A DNA stretch of 64,000 nt, from the NCBI GenBank assembly GCA_000949895.1, contig JWIT01000028.1, forward strand, positions 52,046 through 116,045, read 5' to 3'. Positions 1 to 7,259 of this stretch are shown here, one piece after another; within the stretch, counting starts at the first letter, position 1, and each line of letters opens with the position of its first letter. The notes beneath the pieces are model-generated. The model made no database searches. It was not told the origin of the DNA and saw only the letters and a program-made list of their open reading frames with translations. Origin of the DNA: Agrobacterium arsenijevicii (GTDB taxonomy: Bacteria > Pseudomonadota > Alphaproteobacteria > Rhizobiales > Rhizobiaceae). Position numbers and translations under genes: made by a program.

Positions 1-124
1 GATCGCGTGGTTCGATCCCTGTGACGTAGAACTCGCCACGTTCATCGCCGATGATGAAACCATTCGCGGCGCGGCGCGCTCCGGGAAATTCCTTCAGCCA
101 TTTCCGTATTTCGTGCTCTTCCAT
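1..124 (-). CDS. hypothetical protein, N-terminal part only
   Basis: An open minus-strand frame starts at ATG 124-122 and runs off the left edge, giving about 41 residues beginning MEEHEIRKWLKEFPGARRA. The visible part is charged and soluble-looking, with no signal peptide. The family is not recognised. It is transcribed away from the toxin-antitoxin operon, so 125-357 is a divergent intergenic region. Confidence 0.45.
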   Translation of the reverse strand, partial: MEEHEIRKWLKEFPGARRAANGFIIGDERGEFYVTGIEPRD

Positions 125-302
125 TGCGAAACGACAACCCTCGTGCCAAGTAGAAAAATACGCAAACTAAAAAGTCCGATAGTAATACGCGAATAAGCCT
201 AACTGCCCGTCTGTAAATCAGGTCGATAAAAAGAGGGAAAGTTTGCCATCAAATCTCTAAGGGCCTCAGTGCTGGCCGCTCCCGAATCTGAGGGCAACAA
301 TC

Positions 303-331
303 TGGACAAATCGGACAATCCGCATTATCTT
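303..331 (+). promoter_or_regulatory. putative promoter of the Xre/RES operon
   Basis: TGGACA at 303-308 and TATCTT at 326-331 are separated by 17 bases, a good fit to a housekeeping -35/-10 pair. They lie just upstream of the first ATG at 358. The spacer holds a short inverted repeat (CGGA-CAA-TCCG) and a second copy of GGACAA, which could be an autoregulatory operator for the antitoxin. Inference from pattern only. Confidence 0.35.
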
Positions 332-357
332 GGCTGTAGTCAAGAAGGAAGACGAAG

Positions 358-1074
358 ATGGTTGCTGTCACCCGTAAAACGCAGATGGGCGCAAAGCTAG
401 AAGTCAATCCAGCTGCGGTAGCCGATGTTCTCAAGGTTCTGGCCCGACACAATCCAGGCCTTTCAAAGCCGGCTCTTGCAGCGACTGGCAGGGTCATGGC
501 CGTGGTCTCTGCGGTAGCAGCGCGCCTTTCTGTCGAGCAACAGCGTCGGATTGCCGACGACGAAACGGAACTCGCCCATATTGTGGAAGCCGCCGTCGCC
601 GAACTGGCTGCGAAGCCAGGTCATGTGCTCGCGGAGGTATCGGTCGAAAAACCTGTGGAGGTCAGCCGAGGTGGTGGTCTGGGGCAATCGGTAGACATTG
701 AGGAAGGGCGCCGCAGGCTCGACGAATTTGCGACGCCAACCCGCATCGAAGACTGGGCCGGTCCGGTCGCCGGTCCGGGCGATATCGAGAAGAAGTTCGG
801 CACGAAGCGATCGACCCTGCACGACTGGCACAAGCGCGGAGCTGTCGTCGGTCTGCTCAGGGGCGAGCGAAAGCATGTCTTTCCCCTGGCTCAGTTTGTG
901 GATGGCCGGCCGGTCGAGGGCATGCCTCAGGTCACCAAAATCATCCGCAATCCGCGTGTAGCGTGGCAATGGTTGATCCAGCCGAAGCCAAGCATAGGCG
1001 GAACGCCGCTCGACAATCTCAAGATGGGCAATCTGGACGAAGTTCTGGATGCAGCTGAGCGCGATTTTGGTTGA
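358..1074 (+). CDS. Xre/MbcA/ParS-type antitoxin of a RES module
   Basis: A 238-residue protein directly upstream of a RES toxin gene, in the position and order of the antitoxin in RES-Xre (ParST/MbcTA-like) modules. The last ~35 residues match the toxin-binding tail of that family: WLIQPKP, then a GGTPL turn, then an 'L..G....VL.AA' end. Residues ~140-185 (KKFGTKRSTLHDWHKRG) look like a helix-turn-helix, so it probably represses its own promoter. The ~100-residue N-terminal extension is longer than in minimal antitoxins. The start is ATG behind GAAGGAAG. The stop is 8 bases before the toxin start, which implies co-translation. Confidence 0.8.
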   Translation: MVAVTRKTQMGAKLEVNPAAVADVLKVLARHNPGLSKPALAATGRVMAVVSAVAARLSVEQQRRIADDETELAHIVEAAVAELAAKPGHVLAEVSVEKPVEVSRGGGLGQSVDIEEGRRRLDEFATPTRIEDWAGPVAGPGDIEKKFGTKRSTLHDWHKRGAVVGLLRGERKHVFPLAQFVDGRPVEGMPQVTKIIRNPRVAWQWLIQPKPSIGGTPLDNLKMGNLDEVLDAAERDFG

Positions 1075-1082
1075 GCTGAATC

Positions 1083-1667
1083 GTGAAACTTGATCCCCAA
1101 ACGGTTCGGGAGCTCGCGCTTGCCTTTCTCCCGCAATCTTATGTCCGCATTATACCTGTAGCCCACATGTCGACCCCGCTTGGCATGGGTTTCGGCCAAT
1201 CGCGATTCTCGAGCCCCAACCAGATGTTCCGACTGCTTTATGCCGCATATGATCTCGCGACCGCGATTGCGGAGACGATTGTGCGCGACCGCTTCGAGGG
1301 GACCCAGGAGCGAGTGCTGGATGAGAGCGAAATCGAGGACTGGTCGGTCACTGAGGTGACGGCCACGGATGCTCTCATTCTTCTCGACCTGCGCACGACC
1401 GGCCTCCTGAGGTTGGGCGTCAGCACGGACGCAGCCCGGGGCAAGGAACATCAGGAAGGGCAGAGACTGAGCGAGTCGATCTTTCGATCCTATGCTGTCG
1501 ATGGATTGCTCTATTCCTCACGCCTCACGGCGGCAGATTGCGTGGCGGTCTACGATCGAGCTGTCGGTGAGAAACTTGTCGCCTCTCCGGCGGTCGAGTT
1601 GGTTCGTCAAGCCGACCTGATACCCGCCCTGCGGTCTATCGGGGTGTCGATCCGGGCTGGGCGTTAG
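1083..1667 (+). CDS. RES-domain toxin (NAD+-targeting family)
   Basis: A 194-residue RES-domain protein. The conserved Arg-Glu-Ser positions that name the family are visible as R22 (or R41 in GQSRFSSP), E64 (AIAETIVRDRF) and S145/S146 (LLYSSRL). Characterised family members degrade NAD+ or ADP-ribosylate a target and stop growth until neutralised by the Xre partner. The whole domain is present with no frameshift, so the toxin is probably functional. It starts with GTG at 1083, 8 bases after the antitoxin stop, and is followed after 2 bases by the next ORF. The specific reaction is family knowledge, not shown here. Confidence 0.82.
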   Translation: MKLDPQTVRELALAFLPQSYVRIIPVAHMSTPLGMGFGQSRFSSPNQMFRLLYAAYDLATAIAETIVRDRFEGTQERVLDESEIEDWSVTEVTATDALILLDLRTTGLLRLGVSTDAARGKEHQEGQRLSESIFRSYAVDGLLYSSRLTAADCVAVYDRAVGEKLVASPAVELVRQADLIPALRSIGVSIRAGR

Positions 1668-1669
1668 GC

Positions 1670-2662
1670 ATGCCCGTTACAGTCACTTCCGCAAACTTCT
1701 CGGGGCGATTTACGGCGTTGAATGGCACGAGAACGTTGCCAGCGACACATGCCGACATCATCCGCTCGTTGCTGACCGTCGGCTATCCCAGCCGTCGAGC
1801 CGCTGTCCGCACCGTTGGCCCCTGGCGGGAAAAAATGCTGGTCGCGATGGCGACGGGCTATCTGGATGCCTCCTTGAGCACGACTGCCTATTTTCGGAGT
1901 TTGGAGCAGTCGGAGAAGGTGGGGGTTTCGTTCCTTTTCGGCGAGGCGTTCACGCACTGGTATGCTCAGAGTCAGATGAGCGTGCAGTATCTCGTGCATG
2001 TCGCCGGCCTTGCCTCCTGCCGATGGGGATCCCCAACGGCTCCGGTCGTGCCGAAGGCTGGCGCAGCGCCTCCTCCTCCAAAATCGCGTCCCGACTTTAT
2101 CGGCATCAAGCGAAGGGAACGCCACGTGTTCGAGAGTAAGGGTCGCATCCGAGCGCCAGCCGCAAGCACCGTTGCGAAGGCACTGGGGCAGGTTTCGGCG
2201 CTTCACACGGTCAACGGACGGGCGCCGACCACGCGCTGTGCAAGCTTCTTCATGTTCAAGGCCGGTGGTGCAGAGGGCAGAGTGCTGGATCCGCCGGCAA
2301 AGGGTGACGGCATCACCGTGACGTTTGATCTCTTCGAAGCGATTACACGAGCCTACTCCTTTATCCTCGATCAGCCGGTACTTGATCTATCCGATCAGGT
2401 TGGTGCGGGTTATGTCGGCCGCGAGATCGATGATGGTGTGTTCTTGGGTATCGACAAGGAAATCCTTGCCTTGGTACAAGAGCGGCCCCCGACTGAAGCA
2501 ACGCGTCGCAGGCGTGTCGCCCAGGTCTTCTCTGCCCTTGAAGATCGGTCGCAGAACTATGCGGGTCGGCAGGATAGAAGTGTTTCGTCCGGCCTTGACG
2601 GGGTCCTGCTTCTTGACCGCCGTTCGCCGCGCGCCCTTCGACGCTTCCGGACGCAGGGTTAA
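1670..2662 (+). CDS. PD-(D/E)xK nuclease-like protein, third gene of the RES operon
   Basis: A 330-residue protein of no family I can name. It carries the residues of a PD-(D/E)xK nuclease core in order: an acidic helix residue (E92 in FGEAFTHWY), PD at 141-142 (RPDFIGI), E155-x-K157 in HVFESKGR, and Q174 in a following helix (KALGQV). A proline/alanine linker at ~122-140 precedes the core. The ATG is 2 bases after the toxin stop, so it is translationally coupled to the toxin-antitoxin pair. No transmembrane segment is seen. Nuclease activity is inferred from the motif; it could instead be a structural relative or an inactive member. Confidence 0.6.
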   Translation: MPVTVTSANFSGRFTALNGTRTLPATHADIIRSLLTVGYPSRRAAVRTVGPWREKMLVAMATGYLDASLSTTAYFRSLEQSEKVGVSFLFGEAFTHWYAQSQMSVQYLVHVAGLASCRWGSPTAPVVPKAGAAPPPPKSRPDFIGIKRRERHVFESKGRIRAPAASTVAKALGQVSALHTVNGRAPTTRCASFFMFKAGGAEGRVLDPPAKGDGITVTFDLFEAITRAYSFILDQPVLDLSDQVGAGYVGREIDDGVFLGIDKEILALVQERPPTEATRRRRVAQVFSALEDRSQNYAGRQDRSVSSGLDGVLLLDRRSPRALRRFRTQG

Positions 2663-2758
2663 ATGGCCGACTTTATGTCGGTGTGTTGGTTTCACCTTCT
2701 GACCAGCAAATCATGTGATTTACTACAATCCCATAATTCCATCAGAGATGCTCGCTCC

Positions 2759-3163
2759 ATGACGACCCTTCTCGGCCTCACATATATCTCAAATGAAAAA
2801 GTGCCGCTCGCGGACCTGGACGACTATGTAACCGTCCACGTGCCGAGTGCTGGGTTTGATCAGCACCTCGGAAATCATGCACCATGGTTTTGGTCGATCG
2901 ATAGGAGAGGCGGCGGCGGCGTGGATTTCAAGCAAGGGAAATATGACTATTGGGTGCGCCGGATCGGTTCCAACCAACCAATAGGTTTTCCGGTGCTGAC
3001 ATCGACCTCAAAAGAGGAGGGATGGATCTCAGTCATGGACGGCCGACATCGCATAATGGCAATTGTCGATAGCGGTAGGCAGGCCTTTGCAGCGAGACTT
3101 CCCAGACCATTGCTGGGAACGGCGCAAATGATAATTCCAGGCCTCGAAATCTTTGATCTGTAG
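2759..3163 (+). CDS. small protein with ParB-like DGRHR motif
   Basis: A protein of 134 residues with the string VMDGRHRIMAI near residue 100, the signature found in ParB/Srx-type nuclease-fold proteins. The frame is open from 2663, immediately after the upstream stop, but the first 32 residues there look unlike protein. I therefore place the start at ATG 2759 (MTTLLGLTYIS). It follows the Xre/RES/nuclease-like genes on the same strand and may be the fourth gene of that operon. The motif suggests a nucleotide-binding ParB-like fold. Function is unknown. Confidence 0.5.
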   Translation: MTTLLGLTYISNEKVPLADLDDYVTVHVPSAGFDQHLGNHAPWFWSIDRRGGGGVDFKQGKYDYWVRRIGSNQPIGFPVLTSTSKEEGWISVMDGRHRIMAIVDSGRQAFAARLPRPLLGTAQMIIPGLEIFDL

Positions 3164-3191
3164 ACTACAGACGGCGCCGAAGCGCCCCCTG

Positions 3192-3584
3192 TCAGACTTC
3201 TCCGTCGACGACCATCGAAGTCGGGAAGCCACCATGAGGCTTCGTAATGAACGCCAGGCGCGCTTTGCGGAGTGGCCACGTCTTATCTCGCCACCAGTAA
3301 AACTCCAGATGCGATCTGCCCTGCGCGCGGATTTCCGACTCGATATCGCGGCTCTCACGTGAACCCGGGACAGCAAGAAAAGTTCCCGTCACGATGCAAC
3401 GGGTGCTGCCCCTTACAGTGGCCTCGGTGTCGAAGACGGCGTCGCTGATGCAAACGCCCATGAAATCCCTGCTGCGCTGGCCTTTAGGGGTCTCAATGAT
3501 GAGATCACCAGACGTGCGGTCAAAGTAGATTTTCACTCGGCTGCCGATCTCAGGTGGCTGACGAGAGACGTGCGGTATATCCAT
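3192..3584 (-). CDS. hypothetical protein
   Basis: A 130-residue minus-strand protein (MDIPHVSRQPPEIGSRVK), with ATG at 3584 preceded by a clear GAGGAG ribosome-binding site. It is rich in beta-type segments and has no signal peptide. It ends convergently, about 30 bases from the ParB-like gene. The RBS and a decayed upstream gene on the same strand make it likely real. The family is not recognised. Confidence 0.5.
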   Translation of the reverse strand: MDIPHVSRQPPEIGSRVKIYFDRTSGDLIIETPKGQRSRDFMGVCISDAVFDTEATVRGSTRCIVTGTFLAVPGSRESRDIESEIRAQGRSHLEFYWWRDKTWPLRKARLAFITKPHGGFPTSMVVDGEV

Positions 3585-3587
3585 TTT

Positions 3588-3888
3588 CTACTCCTCTGGA
3601 GACTGCGTTGGCACCTGTGGGACGGTCGCAAACACACCCGGGGAGCTGTCTTGCACCGCCGGTAGGTCGAAGCGCGGATCGGTGAGATCGAGCGCGCCAG
3701 ACCGCATCAGAGACTTCTCGAGCCCGATCGAATATCCATTTATAGGCCTGTGGCGTGAGCTCCATATGCGGTTTTCTCATGATGGCGCGCCGCGGATTGA
3801 GATTGCCGCCACTGCCGGCGTTCAGATTGCGTTGAGTTGGCGCAAAAGAATCCGGACCAAGTTCGATCATCATATCGACCATGGACAC
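3588..3888 (-). pseudogene. small gene apparently broken by a frameshift
   Basis: Two minus-strand frames each look like protein over part of this stretch. The 5' part reads MVDMMIELGPDSFAPTQRN and continues to YKWIFDRA near 3725. The 3' part, in another frame, reads IGLEKSLMRSGALDLTDPRF and ends in PTQSPEE-stop at 3588-3590, just before the ATG of the next gene. A single frame change at about 3720-3740 joins them. The family is not recognised. It could instead be two unrelated short ORFs. Confidence 0.35.
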
Positions 3889-3907
3889 GTCTGCCGAAAG
3901 AGGTCCG

Positions 3908-4804
3908 TTAATGACACATTGGCCCGAGCGATGCCTGAAACCACTCCCTAAGTGCGACGATGTCAGCTCTTGTTTCTAACCCAATAGCGCAGGCAAAGTG
4001 ATAGGCATCTCCGGCAAGCTCCCCGGAAAAAGGCGCTATCAGCAAGCCCGCAGCAAGCGCATCCGCTACCAGAACCCGGCTGGCTATGACCACGCCTTGT
4101 CCCGCGATAGCCGCCTGGACGGCTAGCATGCTATCGGGAAAGCGGGGTCCGACACTGGTGTCGACGTCGGCCACACCGGCCTGCGCGCACCAGCGCAACC
4201 AGTCTGGTTCCGGCGAGGGCCGGTTTCGTCCGTCGATATGAATCAGTATAGCGCGCCGCAGATCATCAGGGTGGGACAGACCGAGCCGTGCGCTACAAAC
4301 GGGTGTCATCACGTCACGGCAAAGGTAGGTACTGACCACGCCGGGGAAGGGACCACGCCCGTAACGTATTGCAGTCTCGACACCACCCGCCCGCAAGTCC
4401 TCGACGGAGTTCGACGTATGCAGCCGGAGATCGATCATCGGAACAGCCTGGCGGAGCGTGTCCATCCGCGGCACCAGCCAGTGGCTGAGAAAAGCAGTGG
4501 TGGATGAGAGGGTGACTGTCGTCGGGGTCGTATCTGCCAGCAGTCGCGTGACTGCTCTTTCGATTTCGCCGAAACCAGAGGCCGTCGCCTCGTACAGGGT
4601 CTTGCCCTGCGGCGTTAACGTCACCGCTCTCGGCGACCGGTCCAGGACGCGCAGGCCCATATGGGCTTCGAGTTGCTTGATCTGATGGCTGATGGCCGTC
4701 GGCGTCACCGAGAGTTCTTCAGCCGCCGCCTTGAAACTCGCCCGCCGTGCAGCGGCTTCGAAAGCGCGAAGGGCGGACAATGGCGGCAAGCGAGAGCGAC
4801 TCAT
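3908..4804 (-). CDS. LysR-family regulator, GcvA-like
   Basis: A full-length 298-residue LysR-type regulator. The winged helix-turn-helix occupies residues ~1-65, with RAFEAAARRASFKAAAEEL followed by VTPTAISHQIKQLE. The effector domain runs ~90-290. The N-terminus and the DLRAGGVETAIRYGRG stretch resemble the GcvA/AmpR branch. It is divergent from the phzF-like gene across 117 bases (4805-4921), the usual layout for a LysR regulator and its target. That gene is therefore the likely target, by inference. Confidence 0.85.
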   Translation of the reverse strand: MSRSRLPPLSALRAFEAAARRASFKAAAEELSVTPTAISHQIKQLEAHMGLRVLDRSPRAVTLTPQGKTLYEATASGFGEIERAVTRLLADTTPTTVTLSSTTAFLSHWLVPRMDTLRQAVPMIDLRLHTSNSVEDLRAGGVETAIRYGRGPFPGVVSTYLCRDVMTPVCSARLGLSHPDDLRRAILIHIDGRNRPSPEPDWLRWCAQAGVADVDTSVGPRFPDSMLAVQAAIAGQGVVIASRVLVADALAAGLLIAPFSGELAGDAYHFACAIGLETRADIVALREWFQASLGPMCH

Positions 4805-4921
4805 GCTGAATCCAGTTCACCTTGAAGCTGAGTAATTTGACTTTTTCTATTTGTATAAGCGGCTGTACAGTGCTGATCGTCAAACCCTATCAAAATAAAC
4901 TCATTCAAGGCAGCAGGAAAA

Positions 4922-5794
4922 ATGGTCGAACTGGTCGCAGGTCTCATTGATGTCTTCGCAGATGCGCCATTGACCGGCAATCCGCTCGCGGTGGTGCAGG
5001 ACGCCGACGACCTTACCGATGATGCGATGCGGCGGATCGCCGGTGAATTCAATCAGGCCGAGACCACCTTCATACTTCGGAGCGCACGTGCCGATTGGAA
5101 ACTGCGGTCGTTCACCGCCAGCGGCGCGGAAGTATTCGGTGCGGGCCACAACGCCCTCGGTGCGTGGCTTTGGCTAGGAGAACATGGAAATCTCGGTTCG
5201 CTGACGACCGCCCGAACCCTTCAGCAGGAGATCGGTCAGGATGTTCTTCCGATCGAGCTCGAATTGATCGCCGGCCGCGTCCACGGCCGCATGCTCCAGG
5301 CGCCGCTGCGCTTGTCGGACGCGCTCAGTGATGTCGCGCCTCTCGCCGACGCTCTTGGCCTCGGTCTGGGCGACATTCTGTCAGAACCGGCGCCACGTCC
5401 CGCCGACACCGGTGCGGCTCATCTGATGGTGCGCGTTCGCAATGCCGGCACGGTTGACGAGGCGCGACCCGATGTCGGCAAGCTGCTCGCCGTTCTGAGA
5501 AAGACGGTGGCGGAAGGGTGTTATGTCTATGCGTTCGATGCCGGAGCATCGAACACTGCCTACGCCCGGTTCTTCAATCCAACTGTTGGTCTGTGGGAGG
5601 ATTCGGCGACCGGAACCGCCGCTGGCCCGCTGGCGGCGTATCTTGCAGCCACGGGAAACCTCAGGAACAACGAATTGGTGATCGAACAAGGTACCAAGAT
5701 GGGCCGCCGCAGCATTCTGCATATCCGGCTGAAGCCCGAACCGGAACTCTCCGGGACAGGCATTGTCGTGTTGAGAGGCGTGATCCGGCTTTAA
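4922..5794 (+). CDS. PhzF-family isomerase/epimerase
   Basis: A 290-residue PhzF-fold protein. The first domain has the catalytic glutamate in FNQAETTFIL and a glycine-rich GAGHNALGAW that replaces the usual GHPTLGTA. The second domain has NTAYARFF and the phosphate/acid loop EDSATGTAAGPLAAY. The length is normal for the family. Known members do isomerisation or proton transfer on small acids, but substrates are diverse and phenazine synthesis is not implied since no phz genes are present. It is probably controlled by the divergent LysR gene. Confidence 0.8.
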   Translation: MVELVAGLIDVFADAPLTGNPLAVVQDADDLTDDAMRRIAGEFNQAETTFILRSARADWKLRSFTASGAEVFGAGHNALGAWLWLGEHGNLGSLTTARTLQQEIGQDVLPIELELIAGRVHGRMLQAPLRLSDALSDVAPLADALGLGLGDILSEPAPRPADTGAAHLMVRVRNAGTVDEARPDVGKLLAVLRKTVAEGCYVYAFDAGASNTAYARFFNPTVGLWEDSATGTAAGPLAAYLAATGNLRNNELVIEQGTKMGRRSILHIRLKPEPELSGTGIVVLRGVIRL

Positions 5795-5865
5795 TGCTTG
5801 CACCCGGTCCTGCGCACGTACCGATCCTTCAAACTTCAGCAAGCCGGCGCTGTGACGTCTCTTGG

Positions 5866-6035
5866 TTCTGGGGCGACGACTTTATCGTGCTGCCGCCCTT
5901 CATGCGAGCCAACGGCGCTCTCTTCCTCGAACACGTGATGCCAATTCTTTAGGATCGCGGCATTTTCCATAACGACTGTACCGGCGGCCCCGACGCGAGA
6001 CTTTTGCCCTGCCGCTCCCCAAAGCCAGTACGTGA
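5866..6035 (+). pseudogene. 3' remnant of an LLM monooxygenase gene, copy 1
   Basis: The frame reads WGDDFIVLPPFMRANGALFL then EHVMPIL and a TAG. This matches the C-terminal end of NtaA/SnaA/DszA monooxygenases, for example DGFVILPPYIRRDEDLFLEG in the intact gene at 44578. The TAG sits where the family has Gln (CAG to TAG). Reading through it and shifting frame recovers the normal ending (RE-TFALPLPKAST-stop near 6033). It is therefore a decayed gene tail with at least one nonsense mutation and one frameshift. An almost identical dead copy lies at 28170. Confidence 0.65.
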
Positions 6036-6140
6036 TGGCCCGCGGCAAAAATTCTGCATTTGAATAACTTAGAAACTCACTTTGCTTCCTCGTGCCCAAA
6101 AAGAGAACAACATTTCATGACTTAATACATAGATATAGAC
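5866..6140 (+). repeat. ~275-bp direct repeat, copy 1
   Basis: This is nearly identical to 28170-28448, with scattered substitutions such as gccctt/gacctt near the start and gaataac/gaatgac. It contains the dead monooxygenase 3' end plus ~100 bases downstream, ending in a TATAGAC motif. The orientation is the same in both copies. Confidence 0.8.
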
Positions 6141-6252
6141 GAACTAGACGAATCTAATTTCGCACGCGTGGGGAGAAAAACTTTCTCATCGCCGTTGCTT
6201 GGGGCACTGTGTCGTCATTTCACGATGTCTTGAAGGCTGACGCGGTCGATCG
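6133..6252 (+). repeat. ~120-bp diverged direct repeat, copy 1 (permease 3' end)
   Basis: About 80% identical by eye to 40001-40122. It includes TATAGACGAACTAGA, a GAGAAAAAC block, TCTCATCGCCG, and the last codons of the sugar-type permease gene (RVSLQDIVK-stop on the minus strand). The second copy is a detached permease tail. Confidence 0.7.
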
Positions 6253-7249
6253 TCGTGAGCACGGCAATCACAATAACAACGCCCTTGACGATTTCCTGGG
6301 TGAACGTGCTGACGCCAGAAACGTTCAGGCCGTTGCTCAGGATAGTGATAAGCGCGACCCCGAGCAGGGTGCGCTGTGCGCCGCCGACCCCGCCTGTAAG
6401 TGCCGTGCCGCCAACGACGATTGCAGCGACCGTGTCGAGAAGATACCCGTCCCCGATTGAGGGGGTGGCGGAACCCAAACGCGACAACAGAAAGAACCCA
6501 CCGATCGCAGCGAGTGTGCTTGAAAGCACAAACGCATAGGTCTTGTAGCGGTTGATAGCGATGCCGCTCAGTTTCGCGACACGCTCGCCAGCCCCTATCG
6601 CGACGATGTACCGGCCGAACCGGGTATGGGACGTTGTCAGGCTCAGCACGACCCAAAGCAGCAGCGAAAGGAGAAGGACGTTGGGCACCCGCGGGATTAT
6701 CTGCCCGTTGGCGAGCATCGAAAAGTCGTCGTCGTTGACGAACAGGGCAGTGCCATCAAGCACGTGCAGCATGATGCCCGTAAAGATGGAACTGGACGCA
6801 AGAGTTGCAATGAACGACGGCAGCCGCAGGACTGTCGAAAGAACGGAATTGAGCAGGCCGGCAGCGATGCCGAAACCGAGCACGGCGAGGAGGGCCGTTG
6901 TGTAACCCGTGCCAAATTTCTGCAGGAGAACGGCGCTGATCGCGGAGGCGAGCGCTGCGACAGCAGCAACGGAGAGGTCGATGCTGCCCATTAGCACGAT
7001 GAAGGTCGCGCCGAGCGAGATCAAGAGCAGTGGCCCGGCCTGGGCTCCCATGACCGTCAGGTTGAGCGGCGACAAGAATGCGGGCTGCTGGAAAGCGAAG
7101 TAGCCAATAAGAATGAGAAGCGCCGATGCTGGCAGCCAGGTCGCCCGGTGTTCGCGCGAAACGATGGCCGTTGCAACACGCGCCTTCCAGGTTTCTATTT
7201 TGCCGGTTGCCTGCGGAACTTCAATTTCACTAATCTGCTTCGGGATCAT
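6215..7249 (-). CDS. sugar-type ABC transporter permease (RbsC/XylH family)
   Basis: An integral membrane protein of about 344 residues with 8-10 hydrophobic segments. The family signature is in its second half (VAAIVVGGTALTGGVGG) and LMGSIDLSV lies in the first half. It forms the membrane channel of a type-I carbohydrate importer with the two genes upstream. The frame is open to 7303, but ATG 7249 (MIPKQISEIEV) sits behind GAAGAG and starts 10 bases after the ATPase stop, so it is preferred. It is the last gene of the long minus-strand block. The substrate is unknown. Confidence 0.85.
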   Translation of the reverse strand: MIPKQISEIEVPQATGKIETWKARVATAIVSREHRATWLPASALLILIGYFAFQQPAFLSPLNLTVMGAQAGPLLLISLGATFIVLMGSIDLSVAAVAALASAISAVLLQKFGTGYTTALLAVLGFGIAAGLLNSVLSTVLRLPSFIATLASSSIFTGIMLHVLDGTALFVNDDDFSMLANGQIIPRVPNVLLLSLLLWVVLSLTTSHTRFGRYIVAIGAGERVAKLSGIAINRYKTYAFVLSSTLAAIGGFFLLSRLGSATPSIGDGYLLDTVAAIVVGGTALTGGVGGAQRTLLGVALITILSNGLNVSGVSTFTQEIVKGVVIVIAVLTTIDRVSLQDIVK

Positions 7250-7259
7250 AGGAATCTCT

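Noticed and set aside
3682..3951. An 89-residue plus-strand ORF
   Set aside because: It overlaps the more protein-like minus-strand frames and the LysR 3' end, and has no family motif.
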